Assembly: GCA_910575615.1 (NCBI GenBank)
Contig: CAJTEX010000001.1
Coordinates: 186,001-250,000, forward strand
Direction: 5' to 3'
From: Bacteroidales bacterium
GTDB lineage: Bacteria; Bacteroidota; Bacteroidia; Bacteroidales; Muribaculaceae
Length of the DNA stretch: 64,000 nucleotides
The notes beneath the pieces were generated by a model, which was given only the letters and a program-made list of their open reading frames with translations, made no database searches and had not been told where the DNA came from. Shown here one piece after another: positions 55,101 through 63,939 of this stretch (the first letter of the stretch is position 1; each line of letters opens with the position of its first letter). Both the position numbers and the translations under genes were made by a program.

Positions 55101-55334
55101 CGCATCCAGAACATCGCCCTGAGCTACAACCTTCCCCGCAAGTGGGGCAGCAAGGTGGGTCTCTCCTCTGCCAAGATTTACTTCAACGTGCAGAATGTCT
55201 ACACCTTCACCAAGTACTCGGGCTATGACCCTGAAATCGGAGCATTCAACCAGAGCGCTCTGCTGCAGAACATCGACCGCGGACGTTACCCGACCCCGCG
55301 CACATACACCCTTGGTCTCAATCTCTCTTTCTAA
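52128..55334 (+). CDS. SusC-family TonB-dependent outer membrane transporter
   Basis: 1068 residues. Signal peptide (about 1-26, TASA-Q), an N-terminal carboxypeptidase-like regulatory domain (TVKGTVVDQDDEPIIGASV, about 28-105), the DEVVVVGYGTQRRTDVTGSV TonB-box/plug start, plug (GKIAGVQVTSNSGAPGG, RIRGASSIN), and a 22-strand barrel ending YTLGLNLSF. It carries glycans across the outer membrane with SusD as lid. A second ATG at 52131 is possible. First gene of the plus-strand mannan operon, with a -7 box 178 bases upstream. Confidence 0.97.
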   Translation: MMTGKFFSFRALLLALTAILAVTASAQVTVKGTVVDQDDEPIIGASVLEVGTSNGASTDIDGNFTLTVKSGKATLAVSYIGYEGQKVALNGRTEVTIKMKEDAGVNLDEVVVVGYGTQRRTDVTGSVASLSKDQMRESVVTNADQMLQGKIAGVQVTSNSGAPGGATSIRIRGASSINSSNEPLYIIDGVQMSTAGSDIGGFDWAGGTNGQTKVNPLASIAPSDIVSIDVLKDASACAIYGAAGANGVVIVTTRRGEAGHTNVTYDGYVAWQTVAKKIDMMDLSEYAMYQNQLYNEGIITEKQLDKAFLDPSLLGAGTDWQDEIFRTAFMTSHQVGVSGGNEKLTYAMSGGWMKQDGIIIGSDFNRFNSRFNLDSQFTKWLKLGGSLAYTRTNEKITLNDGSDGVIMQAMTMQPHVPVRDFDGNWAGPTTVDGSSTWNPVALALQKNNRLLRQRIMGNFYVNADFAKYFTFRAEYGFDASQNQNKSYIPRYQFGLVSNDINQMMHREDHSFFWVQKDYITYHQRFKEKHDLTVMAGFEASKSTWNNTTLIKKNFSSDQIFVMTNDGEFVSNNGYDDSATTASIFARANYAFDNRYLITATVRRDGSSKFGPNNKWGTFPSVALAWRVTQEKFMEGTTTWLDNLKLRLGYGKVGNSNIDTYRYASAMTAIQTPFGTAYYPANLSNPDLKWEASEQFNAGIDFAVFNNRLELTFDVYKKQTDGLLLEVFTPGYLSASNGYTIRPPYANVGKTQNTGIDLAINARPIVTNDFTWRMNLTLSHNRNKVVSLNENSQAMRGKIDWYSEFQSATLITVGKPMGVFYGYVTDGLFQSSDEIRNHATQTGGSEPYANRVDRTSGAWVGDIKFKDLNDDGVINEDDQTIIGDPNPDLTFGFTTAFTYKDFELSIGFNGQIGGDILNWARYKTEGLSSIWDNQSAKVLGRAQYGMIDPSKGFDPDNVYLVSQGNGLPRFSNLDGNSNCRMSDRWIEDGTYLRIQNIALSYNLPRKWGSKVGLSSAKIYFNVQNVYTFTKYSGYDPEIGAFNQSALLQNIDRGRYPTPRTYTLGLNLSF

Positions 55335-55359
55335 TATCTAATCCTGAATCTATCCCAAG

Positions 55360-57051
55360 ATGAAATCCATTTATAAATCCCTGATATTAGCAGCCGCGCT
55401 CGGCGGGTCGCTGTCTTCCTGCAACGACTTCCTGACCGTCGACCCGGTCGACAAGCTGACCCAGGACAACTTCTACACATCCGACGAGCGTGTGCGCGCC
55501 AACACGATGGCCCTCTACGCCGCAGTCACCTGGGACCAGTTCGCCCACGACTTCCAGTGGAAGTTCGACATGCTCTCGGGCGACATGTACTACACCTATG
55601 CCGCCGAGGGGCAGTGGTACTTCGGCACCTACACCTCCGTCAACCAGTATATCAACCAGGGTTGGGAAGGTCTTTACAACGTCATCGCCTTCTGCAACTC
55701 GGTGATACACGACATGCCCGGCAAATGCAAGGACGGGGTCTCAGACGCGGCCATCAACCAGGCCATCGCCGAGGCCCGCTGCATCCGCGCCTACTGCTAC
55801 TACCTGCTGACCGAGGCCTGGACCAACGTGCCTGTCGTAGAGGACAACTCCACCAACATCACCTCCAACGACCTCCAGCTCCCCCCGGCCACACAGAAGA
55901 GCATCTACGAGTTCGCGCTGGCCGACGCTGATTTCGCCGTCAACAACCTCCCGATGACCGACGGCGACGCTTTCCGCGCCACCCGCCTGACCGCCCTGGC
56001 CGTGCGCGCCAAAATCGCCCTGACCATGGCGTCGCACACCGATTACGGTTTTGACCGCAACGCCCTCTTCGCCCAGGCTGCCGCCGACGCCAAAGAGGTC
56101 ATCGACAACAAACCCGCCCTCACCGAAATCAACTACGCTACTCTCTTCGACGTGGAGGCCAACAACGGGCCCGAGTCGCTGCTTGCCATCCAGTGTGGCG
56201 TGCTTGGCTACTCCTTCGGAAACGGCCGCAACTGCGCCTGGAGCCGTTCGTCGGTAATCGCCGACCAGACCTGGGGCGCCGGCAAAGGCCCGACCATCTC
56301 CCTGCAGTCGCAGTATGACGACCGCGACACCCGCCGCCAGTGGGTCTATATGACCGAGGGTGACTACTATCCCAACCTCAACAAGGCCGGCGGTGGTTAC
56401 ACCTACCACTTCTACACCCGTGGCGACGACGGCTCGGTGATTGAGGACAAGAACGAGATGCTGGCCCACATCAAGAAGTATGTGATCGGCAAGTCGGCCG
56501 ACTGCGACGGCAACGTGGGTCTCAACCAGGACGCGGCCAACAACATCTACCTCATCCGTCTGGCCGACATGTATTTCGTGCGTGCCGAGGCCATCATGGG
56601 GGCTGCCGACGAGACCACCGACCCCGTGGCCCTCGATATGGTCAACCAGGTGCGCCACCGCGCCGGACTCTGGACCGACCTGACATCGCTCACATATGAG
56701 CAGCTGCTTGTCGAGCGCCGCCTCGAGTTCGCCTTCGAGGGAACCAACTGGTTTGACATCCTCCGTTACAGCTACCGCGCTGGCAAGACAAAGGCCATCG
56801 ACTTCCTCAACTCGGGATGGGGCTCTGACTACAACCGCTCGGCCATGTACATCCAGAAGGATGGCACCACCACCTCCAACGAGAACAATCGCAGCCAGTA
56901 CACCATCGTCGACAACACCGCCGAGTGGGGCCAGTATGATCCCATCTTCATCTCCCCCGACGCTTTCAAGCTACCCATCCCCGCAGCCGCCTCGACCACC
57001 TCGCCGCAGCTCCTGGGCCAGCCTGTCGACTATGTTTCCCCCTACAACTGA
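55360..57051 (+). CDS. SusD-family surface lipoprotein
   Basis: 563 residues, lipoprotein signal with Cys near residue 21 (LSSCNDFLTVDP, the usual SusD start). The TPR-like helices (EARCIRAYCYYLLTEAWTNVPVVE) and C-terminal region (ERRLEFAFEGTNWFDILRY) are characteristic. It binds glycan and closes over SusC. Starts 25 bases after SusC. The sugar specificity, presumably manno-oligosaccharides, is inferred from neighbours. Confidence 0.97.
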   Translation: MKSIYKSLILAAALGGSLSSCNDFLTVDPVDKLTQDNFYTSDERVRANTMALYAAVTWDQFAHDFQWKFDMLSGDMYYTYAAEGQWYFGTYTSVNQYINQGWEGLYNVIAFCNSVIHDMPGKCKDGVSDAAINQAIAEARCIRAYCYYLLTEAWTNVPVVEDNSTNITSNDLQLPPATQKSIYEFALADADFAVNNLPMTDGDAFRATRLTALAVRAKIALTMASHTDYGFDRNALFAQAAADAKEVIDNKPALTEINYATLFDVEANNGPESLLAIQCGVLGYSFGNGRNCAWSRSSVIADQTWGAGKGPTISLQSQYDDRDTRRQWVYMTEGDYYPNLNKAGGGYTYHFYTRGDDGSVIEDKNEMLAHIKKYVIGKSADCDGNVGLNQDAANNIYLIRLADMYFVRAEAIMGAADETTDPVALDMVNQVRHRAGLWTDLTSLTYEQLLVERRLEFAFEGTNWFDILRYSYRAGKTKAIDFLNSGWGSDYNRSAMYIQKDGTTTSNENNRSQYTIVDNTAEWGQYDPIFISPDAFKLPIPAAASTTSPQLLGQPVDYVSPYN

Positions 57052-57081
57052 TTCCAGCATCCCTAAATCATCAAGACAATC

Positions 57082-58410
57082 ATGAAAAGAATTCTCAGAT
57101 ATATCCTCGTCGCTCCCGTGGCGCTGATGACCGTCGCCATGACCGGATGTTCGGAGTCCGACGCCGACAAGGACCAGGGGAAAGACCCCAAGGTGGCCTA
57201 CTTCAGGTACACCGACCCCGCCACCGCCAACGAGCATATCACAGAGGCTTACCTCGGTGAGAAAATCGCCATCTGCGGTTCAGATATGGGCGACGTGCAG
57301 CAGGTGTGGTTCAACGACCAAAAAGCCATGCTCAATCCCGCCTATGTGACCTCCGACGTGATAATCGTCGAGATACCCAACGCCATCTCGGAGAATGTCA
57401 CCAACACCGTCAGGCTGGTGACCTCAAAGGGCAACTCCACCACCGCCGACTTCTACACAATGGTGCCCGACCCGATCATCAGCTCGATTAGCTGCGAGTG
57501 GGCCAATCCCGGCGATGTGGTCGAAATCAACGGCGACTACTTCGTGACCGACGACGAGCATCCCATCGTGGTCACCTTCCCCGGCGGCGCGACTGTCGCC
57601 CAGGAGGACATCCTCGCCTTCTCCCGCACCCAGATGACCGTCAAGGTTCCCCAGGGCGCTACCCAGGAAGGCCGTGTTACCGCCGCGACCCGTTACGGTG
57701 AAGGCCTCGCTTCATTCGTGTGGCGCGACACCCGTGGCATGATCCTTGACTGGGACGGCACCCACGGACAGGGCCTGGCGTTGGCCAACGGCTGGCGCAA
57801 GGGTGACAAGGTGCTGCATTCAGGCGAGTACAAGGGCATCCCCGCCCTCGACGGCAACTTCATCTGCTTCGACGGCATCAAGGCCGACTACAATGACATG
57901 AGCGAGGACAACTTCTCGTTCAACCACTGGCCGGTGGATGAGAACGGCATCACCTCGCTCGACATCTCTACCCTATTCGACACCGCCGACTACATGAACT
58001 ACTGCCTCAAGTTCGAGGCTTACATCCCGTCGGCCACCCCCTGGACCATCTGCGCCCTCAACATCCTGTTCACCCCCGCCGACATCTTCGGCGAGAACGA
58101 CTACCTCTTCAGCGAGGACGCTCCCTATCCATATCCCCGCGCCATGTGGGTGCCCTGGAACACCAGCACTGGCTTTTATGACACCGGCGACAAGTGGGTG
58201 ACCGTGTCAGTGCCCCTGTCGGAGTTCACCAAGGACCGCTATATGAATCCTTGCGACCGCAAGATGACCAAGGATGACTTCCACGGCCTTTCGATGATTG
58301 TCAGCTGGGGCCCGTTCATGGAGGAGACCAATGTCCCCGTGACTATCGCCCTCGACAACATCCGCGTGTGCCTCCAGAGCGAGCCTCTGCCCGAAAAGCC
58401 CAAGAAATGA
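57082..58410 (+). CDS. Surface glycan-binding lipoprotein (SusE-position, IPT/TIG domains)
   Basis: 442 residues. The lipobox MTGCSESDAD carries acidic residues right after Cys, like the Bacteroidetes surface export signal. Two TIG-like Ig domains follow (about 40-130 and 133-218, PIISSISCEWANPGDVVEI). The C-terminal beta-sandwich (about 220-435, with WDGTHGQGLALANGW and aromatic residues in FNHWPVDENG) is probably the sugar-binding part. It fills the SusE/SGBP position after SusD and presumably captures mannan at the cell surface. No catalytic motif seen. Confidence 0.87.
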   Translation: MKRILRYILVAPVALMTVAMTGCSESDADKDQGKDPKVAYFRYTDPATANEHITEAYLGEKIAICGSDMGDVQQVWFNDQKAMLNPAYVTSDVIIVEIPNAISENVTNTVRLVTSKGNSTTADFYTMVPDPIISSISCEWANPGDVVEINGDYFVTDDEHPIVVTFPGGATVAQEDILAFSRTQMTVKVPQGATQEGRVTAATRYGEGLASFVWRDTRGMILDWDGTHGQGLALANGWRKGDKVLHSGEYKGIPALDGNFICFDGIKADYNDMSEDNFSFNHWPVDENGITSLDISTLFDTADYMNYCLKFEAYIPSATPWTICALNILFTPADIFGENDYLFSEDAPYPYPRAMWVPWNTSTGFYDTGDKWVTVSVPLSEFTKDRYMNPCDRKMTKDDFHGLSMIVSWGPFMEETNVPVTIALDNIRVCLQSEPLPEKPKK

Positions 58411-58444
58411 ATCTTGTCTGAAATTTTAAACGATTGAACCTGAA

Positions 58445-59839
58445 ATGAAATTCCTTAGATATTTCCTTCCCCTGGGGCTTTTCGCAGTCGTGGCCGCATC
58501 CTGCTCCGACAATATGGAGGATGATGTGACCTACACCCCGACCACGGCAGCCACCGACGCGATTGCCGAAGGCTCGACTGTCGACCTGCTGCTCCACCGC
58601 AACATCACGGTCAACTACACCCATCCGGTGAAGATCGCCAACGCCGCCGCCATCACCCTCAACGGCAAGCCGGTTGAGGGGGCGACCGCCAATATCTGCC
58701 AGCTCAACATCCCCCTCGACCTCGAGGCTGGCACCGACTACACCCTCGTTGTTGGCGAAGGCGCGCTGGTGCGCTACGACAATCCCGAGATGGCCGCCGA
58801 CCCCTACACCTTGCATTTCTCGACCCGCCCCGCTCCGGTGCTTGACGCAGACCTGATCGACCCCGCGGCGACCCCCGAGGCCAAGAAGCTCTTCGAGTTT
58901 CTCAAGTCGCAGTATGGCAGCAAGACTATGTCGGGCACCATGGGTGAAGTGGCATGGGGCAGCGGCTACTACGACGTGATCACCCAGGAGGCCGGCAAGG
59001 CCCCGGCGATAATCGGATTTGACTACATCCACCTCGCCTCATCCCCCGCCAACTGGATTGACTACGGCGACATCACACCCGTCAGGGAAGCCTGGGAGGC
59101 CGGCAACATCGTGCAGATCATGTGGCACTGGAATGTGCCGCGTCTCAACAACCCCAAGGCGCAGCTCTCTACCGGCATCAGCCGTTTCAGCCCCTCCAAC
59201 GCCATGGTTCCCGGCAACTGGGAATATGAGATCATGGAGAAGGACATCGCCAAGGTGGCCGGTTACCTCAAGCTCATCCAGGACGCAGGCATTCCGGTGA
59301 TTTTCCGCCCGTTCCACGAGGCCGCCGGCGACTACGCCCCGACCTGGGGCCCCTGGTTCTGGTGGGGCGCCGAGGGTGTCGAGGTGACCAAGCAGCTCTG
59401 GGACCACCTCTACAACAAGCTGGTCAACGACTACGGCATCCACAACATGATCTGGTGCTGGACCGTCCAGACATCCAACGCCGGCGAGCTGGCCTCGCTC
59501 GACCAGCTCCAGGGCGCGTATGTCGGCAACGACAAATGCGACTTCGTGGGAGTGGACGTTTACAGCGAGGAGGACCTATTCAGCGATTTCGACCGCTTCT
59601 ACCTTGTCCGCGAACTCGTTGAGGGCAAGAAGATGGTGGCCCTCTCGGAGTGTGGCAAGCTCTTCAACCCCGACGTGGCTTTCCCCAAGGGTGAGACATG
59701 GCTCTACTTCATGCAGTGGTATGAGACAGAGAGCAACCAGTTCTTCATCAAGAATTATTCCCCGGCCGAAGTTTGGCAGCAGGTGACCTCGTCGCCCTAC
59801 ACCCTCAACAGGGATGACATAAAATCACTCCTAAACTGA
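58445..59839 (+). CDS. GH26 endo-beta-mannanase, predicted surface lipoprotein
   Basis: 464 residues. Lipoprotein with Cys20 followed by SDNMEDD, an acidic stretch like surface export signals. An N-terminal Ig-like domain (about 30-130) precedes the GH26 barrel. The acid/base Glu292 is in FRPFHEAAGDY and the nucleophile Glu402 in VALSECGKL; aromatic WFWWG follows the first. Cuts internal beta-1,4-mannosidic bonds. Its placement right after the glycan-binding protein fits extracellular attack on polymeric mannan. A strong hairpin follows. Confidence 0.92.
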   Translation: MKFLRYFLPLGLFAVVAASCSDNMEDDVTYTPTTAATDAIAEGSTVDLLLHRNITVNYTHPVKIANAAAITLNGKPVEGATANICQLNIPLDLEAGTDYTLVVGEGALVRYDNPEMAADPYTLHFSTRPAPVLDADLIDPAATPEAKKLFEFLKSQYGSKTMSGTMGEVAWGSGYYDVITQEAGKAPAIIGFDYIHLASSPANWIDYGDITPVREAWEAGNIVQIMWHWNVPRLNNPKAQLSTGISRFSPSNAMVPGNWEYEIMEKDIAKVAGYLKLIQDAGIPVIFRPFHEAAGDYAPTWGPWFWWGAEGVEVTKQLWDHLYNKLVNDYGIHNMIWCWTVQTSNAGELASLDQLQGAYVGNDKCDFVGVDVYSEEDLFSDFDRFYLVRELVEGKKMVALSECGKLFNPDVAFPKGETWLYFMQWYETESNQFFIKNYSPAEVWQQVTSSPYTLNRDDIKSLLN

Positions 59840-59886
59840 CCCATCCTTAGAATACAGCTCTTGAATTTGAAGTCAAATGAGTGACA

Positions 59887-59934
59887 GAAGCGGCCCGGTG
59901 ACGGGTTAATCTCCGGGCCGCTTCATTTCAAAGA
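59887..59934 (+). terminator. Strong intercistronic hairpin between the two GH26 genes
   Basis: Perfect 12-bp GC-rich stem (59887-59898 with 59923-59934), 24-base loop, then ATTTC. It may end part of the transcription or protect the upstream susCD mRNA; downstream genes on the same strand suggest partial read-through. Confidence 0.6.
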
Positions 59935-59948
59935 AACAACTTACACCT

Positions 59949-61088
59949 ATGAACACCAAAAGTCTGATATTCCCGGTAGTGGCCTGTGGCCTGTTTGTGG
60001 CAGGCTGCGGCGCAAGGCAGGGTGGCGATGCTCAAGCTGAAGGCTCCGCAGACTCCCTGACCATATCGCAGACGCTGATGCAGCGTCTGGAGAATGCCCA
60101 GGCCGACTCCCTGACCATCTACGGCCATGACGACGACCCGGTCTACGGTGTGAAATGGTTTGGCGACTCAGGGCGCAGCGATGTGCTTGAGACCGTCGGC
60201 GACTATCCCGGCATGATGCACTGGGATCTCGGCCTGATAGAGGTTGGTTCGCCGGTCAACCTCGACTCCGTTTCGTTTGACCGCATGCGCGCCGAGATGC
60301 TTGCCCAGCATGAGCGCGGCGGCATCAACGCCATCTCATGGCACCCAATCAACCCGGCCAACGGCAAGGACGCGTGGCAGCCGATTGACACCGACGTGGT
60401 GACCCTGGCTGTCACTGACGGCACCGCTGCCAATGACTCCCTGAAAGCCTACATCGGCCGCGCCGCCGACTATCTGGCCACTCTCCGCGACAGCGACGGC
60501 AACCCCCTCCCCCTGATTATGCGCCCCTGGCACGAGATGTCGGGCGGCTGGTTCTGGTGGGGCGGCCCCAACACCACTGTGGAGTCTTACCGCAAGCTCT
60601 GGGCAATGATGCGCGAGGCATTCGACTCCAAGGGCCTCGGCAACAGCCTGCTCTGGGCATATTCCCCCGATGTCGTGGGCTCCAGGGAGGAGTACATGAC
60701 ATGGTATCCCGGCGACGAGTATGTCGACATACTCGGGGCCGATGTCTACCACCGCGACGGAATGGACGGCATCGACACCTGGCTGGGCAACATCGACACC
60801 ACATACGGCGCAGCCGTCGAGGTGGCCCGCGAGAAAGGCAAAATCGCGGCCCTGACCGAGACCGGATGCGAGGGGCTGCCGGTGACCGACTGGTACACCC
60901 GCTGCCTGCTCCCTGTGGTCAAGAAATGGCACCCGGTCTATGTGACCGTATGGCGCAACGGCTCGGAGTGGATGAAGAAAGACCATTACTACGCCCCCTA
61001 TCCCGGCCATCCCGGAGTGGAGTCGTTCAAGGTCTTCCACGATGACAACTCCACCGTCTTCGCCCGCGAGATGGACGCGATTCGCTGA
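59949..61088 (+). CDS. GH26 beta-mannanase/mannobiohydrolase, predicted periplasmic lipoprotein
   Basis: 379 residues. Lipoprotein with Cys20 followed by GARQGG, without the acidic signal seen in the first GH26, so inner-face or periplasmic retention is predicted. The GH26 acid/base Glu196 is in MRPWHEMSGGWFWWG and the nucleophile Glu304 in AALTETGCEG. There is no N-terminal Ig domain. It probably converts imported manno-oligosaccharides to mannobiose, giving the substrate for the epimerase-phosphorylase pathway downstream (inference). Confidence 0.92.
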   Translation: MNTKSLIFPVVACGLFVAGCGARQGGDAQAEGSADSLTISQTLMQRLENAQADSLTIYGHDDDPVYGVKWFGDSGRSDVLETVGDYPGMMHWDLGLIEVGSPVNLDSVSFDRMRAEMLAQHERGGINAISWHPINPANGKDAWQPIDTDVVTLAVTDGTAANDSLKAYIGRAADYLATLRDSDGNPLPLIMRPWHEMSGGWFWWGGPNTTVESYRKLWAMMREAFDSKGLGNSLLWAYSPDVVGSREEYMTWYPGDEYVDILGADVYHRDGMDGIDTWLGNIDTTYGAAVEVAREKGKIAALTETGCEGLPVTDWYTRCLLPVVKKWHPVYVTVWRNGSEWMKKDHYYAPYPGHPGVESFKVFHDDNSTVFAREMDAIR

Positions 61089-61153
61089 CGGTGTCACACT
61101 GCTGAATTTTAACTTTCTTACTAAGCAATCACCCCAAAAACTGACTCACCGAT

Positions 61154-62317
61154 ATGCTTGACTTTGATCAGCGCAAAGCTTTAGTTGAAAAAGAATACGA
61201 GGCTCTCGTCACCCAGCCCAACGAGGCTGTTGAAGGCAACGGCATATTCTGCCGTTACAAGAATCCCGTCATCACGGCGGCGATGGTGCCTCCCTTCTGG
61301 AAATATGACTACAACCGCGCCACCAACCCCTTCTTCATGGAGCGCATCGGCGTGAACGCCACCCTCAACTCCGGAGCCATCAAATGGAACGGCAAGTATG
61401 TGCTGGTGGTGCGCGTCGAGGGTTCTGACCGCAAGTCATTCTTCGCCGTGGCCGAAAGCCCCAACGGGATTGACAGCTTCCGCTTCTGGGACCATCCCAT
61501 CACCATGCCCGAGGATGACATCCCCGGCGTGAACATCTACGACATGCGCCTCACCCGCCACGAGGATGGCTGGATCTACGGCCTCTTCTGCGTGGAGCGT
61601 CATGACGACAACGAGCCGGGCAACCTCTCGGCTGCCACAGCCACCTGTGGCATCGCCCGCACCAAGGACCTTATCAACTGGGAGCGTCTGCCCGACCTCA
61701 AGGCCAAGAGCCAGCAGCGCAACGTGGTGCTGCATCCCGAGTTTGTCAACGGCAAGTATGCCCTCTACACCCGCCCCCAGGACGGCTTCATCGACGCCGG
61801 CAGCGGCGGCGGCATCGGCTGGGCGCTGGTCGACGACATGACCAACGCCGTTGTCGAGTCTGAGATCATCGTCGACACCCGCTATTACCACACCATCAAG
61901 GAGGTGAAGAACGGCGAGGGACCCCATCCCATCAAGACCCCCAAGGGATGGCTCCACCTGGCCCACGGTGTGCGCGGCTGCGCCTCAGGCCTGCGTTATG
62001 TGCTTTACATGTACATGACCGCCCTCGACGAGCCGTGGAGGCCGATCTACACCCCCGGCGGCTACCTGATGGCCCCGGTCGGCGACGAGTATATCGGCGA
62101 CGTGATGAACGTGTTGTTCACCAACGGCTGGATTGCCGACGAGGATGGCAAAGTGTTCATCTACTACGCCTCCTCCGACACCCGCATGCATGTGGCCACC
62201 TCGACCATCGACCGTCTCGTCGACTACTGCATGAACACCCCCTCCGACGGCCTCTCCACCGGGGAGTCTGTCAAGACCCTCAACCGTCTCATCGACGCCA
62301 ACCTCCAACTCAAATAA
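61154..62317 (+). CDS. GH130 4-O-beta-D-mannosyl-D-glucose phosphorylase
   Basis: 387 residues, no signal peptide, cytoplasmic. A five-blade propeller of GH130. Landmarks are NATLNSGAIKWNGKYVLVVRVEG, the catalytic Asp in NIYDMRLTRHEDGW, the phosphate-site residues around RNVVLHPEF and YHTIKE, and HLAHGVRG. It phosphorolyses mannosyl-glucose to mannose-1-phosphate and glucose. The assignment to the MGP subgroup rests on the long N-terminus (RYKNPVITAAMVPPFWKYDYN) and on the neighbouring epimerase start. Confidence 0.93.
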   Translation: MLDFDQRKALVEKEYEALVTQPNEAVEGNGIFCRYKNPVITAAMVPPFWKYDYNRATNPFFMERIGVNATLNSGAIKWNGKYVLVVRVEGSDRKSFFAVAESPNGIDSFRFWDHPITMPEDDIPGVNIYDMRLTRHEDGWIYGLFCVERHDDNEPGNLSAATATCGIARTKDLINWERLPDLKAKSQQRNVVLHPEFVNGKYALYTRPQDGFIDAGSGGGIGWALVDDMTNAVVESEIIVDTRYYHTIKEVKNGEGPHPIKTPKGWLHLAHGVRGCASGLRYVLYMYMTALDEPWRPIYTPGGYLMAPVGDEYIGDVMNVLFTNGWIADEDGKVFIYYASSDTRMHVATSTIDRLVDYCMNTPSDGLSTGESVKTLNRLIDANLQLK

Positions 62318-62328
62318 TCAATCCTCAT

Positions 62329-62389
62329 CCCGCGGTCCATGGCTCACGGCTGGCATCCTGACGGATGACCGTGGGCCATGGGCTGCGGG
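62329..62389 (+). other. RNA hairpin between GH130 and the symporter gene
   Basis: 21-bp stem (62329-62349 with 62369-62389) with G-U pairs that work only in plus-strand RNA, and an inner GCATCC/GGATG stem. Lies 12 bases after the GH130 stop. Role unknown: attenuation, processing or mRNA stability. Confidence 0.6.
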
Positions 62390-62418
62390 GTTGACATCCC
62401 CCCACACGAATCTTTACC

Positions 62419-63888
62419 ATGGCTTCATTGAAAGACAAGATAGGTTACGGCTTCGGCGATATGGCCTCGTCGATGTTCTGGAAGATATTCTCATATTATC
62501 TTCCGTTTTTCTATGCCCACATCTTCGGCATAGGGCTGGCCCACGCCGCCGTGCTGTTTCTGGTGACCCGCATCTGGGACGCCGTCTCAGACCCGATGAT
62601 GGGTATCATCGCCGACCGCACCCAGACGCGCTGGGGCAAATACCGCCCCTACGTCCTGTGGTTCGCCATTCCCTTCGCCGTCTGCGGCATCCTGCTCTTC
62701 TCCACCCCCGATTTCTCGCAGAGCGGCAAGCTTGTCTGGGCCTATGTCACATACATAATGATGATGACGGTCTACACCGGCATCAATGTGCCCTATGGAG
62801 CCATGCTCGGGGTCATCACCCCTGATTCAACCGAGAAGACCGTCTTCTCGTCATACAGGATGTTCTTCGCCTACGGCGGCTCGTTCATAGCCCTGGCGGC
62901 CTGGGAACCACTCTGCAACCTCTTCCAGAACTCGCTGGGCATGTCGGTTGCCGGAGGATGGCAGTGGGCCATGATAGTGATTGCCATTGCCTGCGCGCTG
63001 CTCTTCTTCCTCTGCTTCAAGATGACCCGCGAGCGGGTCAACACCAAGTCGGAGGTTTCGGTAGGCTCTGACCTCTCCAAGCTCCTGCGCAACGGCCCGT
63101 GGTGGCTGCTCATCGGGGCGGCGCTGTCGACCAACCTCTTCAACACCGTGCGCGGCTCCACCGTCGCCTTCTATTTCGCCGACCTGGTGTCGCCCGACGC
63201 CACCCTGGCCATCTTCGGCCTGTCGTTTGCTTTCTTCGCCGGACTGTTCCTGGCCATCGGCGAGCTGTTCAACATGGTGGGTGTCATGATCACAGTGCCC
63301 ATCGTCGGCGCGCTCGGCAAGAAAAACGCCTTCATGGCCATCAACATCCTGCTGGCCATCCTCTCCGTGGTCTTCTTCTACATACCCCTTGAGACCACCG
63401 CAGGCTACTGGATGATGCTTGTGCTGCAGGTGCTGATCTCGATATGCACCGGCATCGTGTCGCCGCTTGTATGGTCGATGTATGCCGATGTCTCGGATTA
63501 CTCCGAGCAGAAATACAACACCGCCTCTACCGGCCTGATTTTCTCATCGGCCTCAATGGCCCAGAAATTCGGTTCGGCCTTCGGCGGTTCGGGCGCGCTG
63601 TGGTTGCTGGCCGCATTCGGCTACGTGACCTACGAGCTTGACTCGGGGGCGCATATCACCCAGAGCGCGGCTGCCCTCGACGGGTTGCGCTACCTGATGA
63701 GCTACATACCAGCCGCCGTGGCCCTCTTCGGCGCGTTCATCCTCATCTTCTACCCCCTGACCACATCGCGCATGGAGGAGATCGACCGCGACCTGCGCAA
63801 ACGCCGTGGAGAGGGGCAGGCCGACACAACAACAGCCGATTCCGGCGAGCAGGCCGCCTCTGACCTGTGTGTCTCCGGCGAGGCATGA
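62419..63888 (+). CDS. GPH-family sugar:cation symporter
   Basis: 489 residues with about 12 membrane helices. The N-terminus KIGYGFGDMASSMFWKIFSYY and the family signature DAVSDPMMGIIADRTQTRWGKYRPY are typical of glycoside-pentoside-hexuronide symporters; the mid-protein TRERVNTKSE is the cytoplasmic loop. Inner-membrane uptake of a disaccharide, by context mannobiose. The C-terminal tail is hydrophilic and contains Cys near the end. Confidence 0.92.
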   Translation: MASLKDKIGYGFGDMASSMFWKIFSYYLPFFYAHIFGIGLAHAAVLFLVTRIWDAVSDPMMGIIADRTQTRWGKYRPYVLWFAIPFAVCGILLFSTPDFSQSGKLVWAYVTYIMMMTVYTGINVPYGAMLGVITPDSTEKTVFSSYRMFFAYGGSFIALAAWEPLCNLFQNSLGMSVAGGWQWAMIVIAIACALLFFLCFKMTRERVNTKSEVSVGSDLSKLLRNGPWWLLIGAALSTNLFNTVRGSTVAFYFADLVSPDATLAIFGLSFAFFAGLFLAIGELFNMVGVMITVPIVGALGKKNAFMAINILLAILSVVFFYIPLETTAGYWMMLVLQVLISICTGIVSPLVWSMYADVSDYSEQKYNTASTGLIFSSASMAQKFGSAFGGSGALWLLAAFGYVTYELDSGAHITQSAAALDGLRYLMSYIPAAVALFGAFILIFYPLTTSRMEEIDRDLRKRRGEGQADTTTADSGEQAASDLCVSGEA

Positions 63889-63939
63889 GCCGTGGCGACC
63901 AATCAACAGAAATACCACCAGTAAACCGATTCCATAAAG

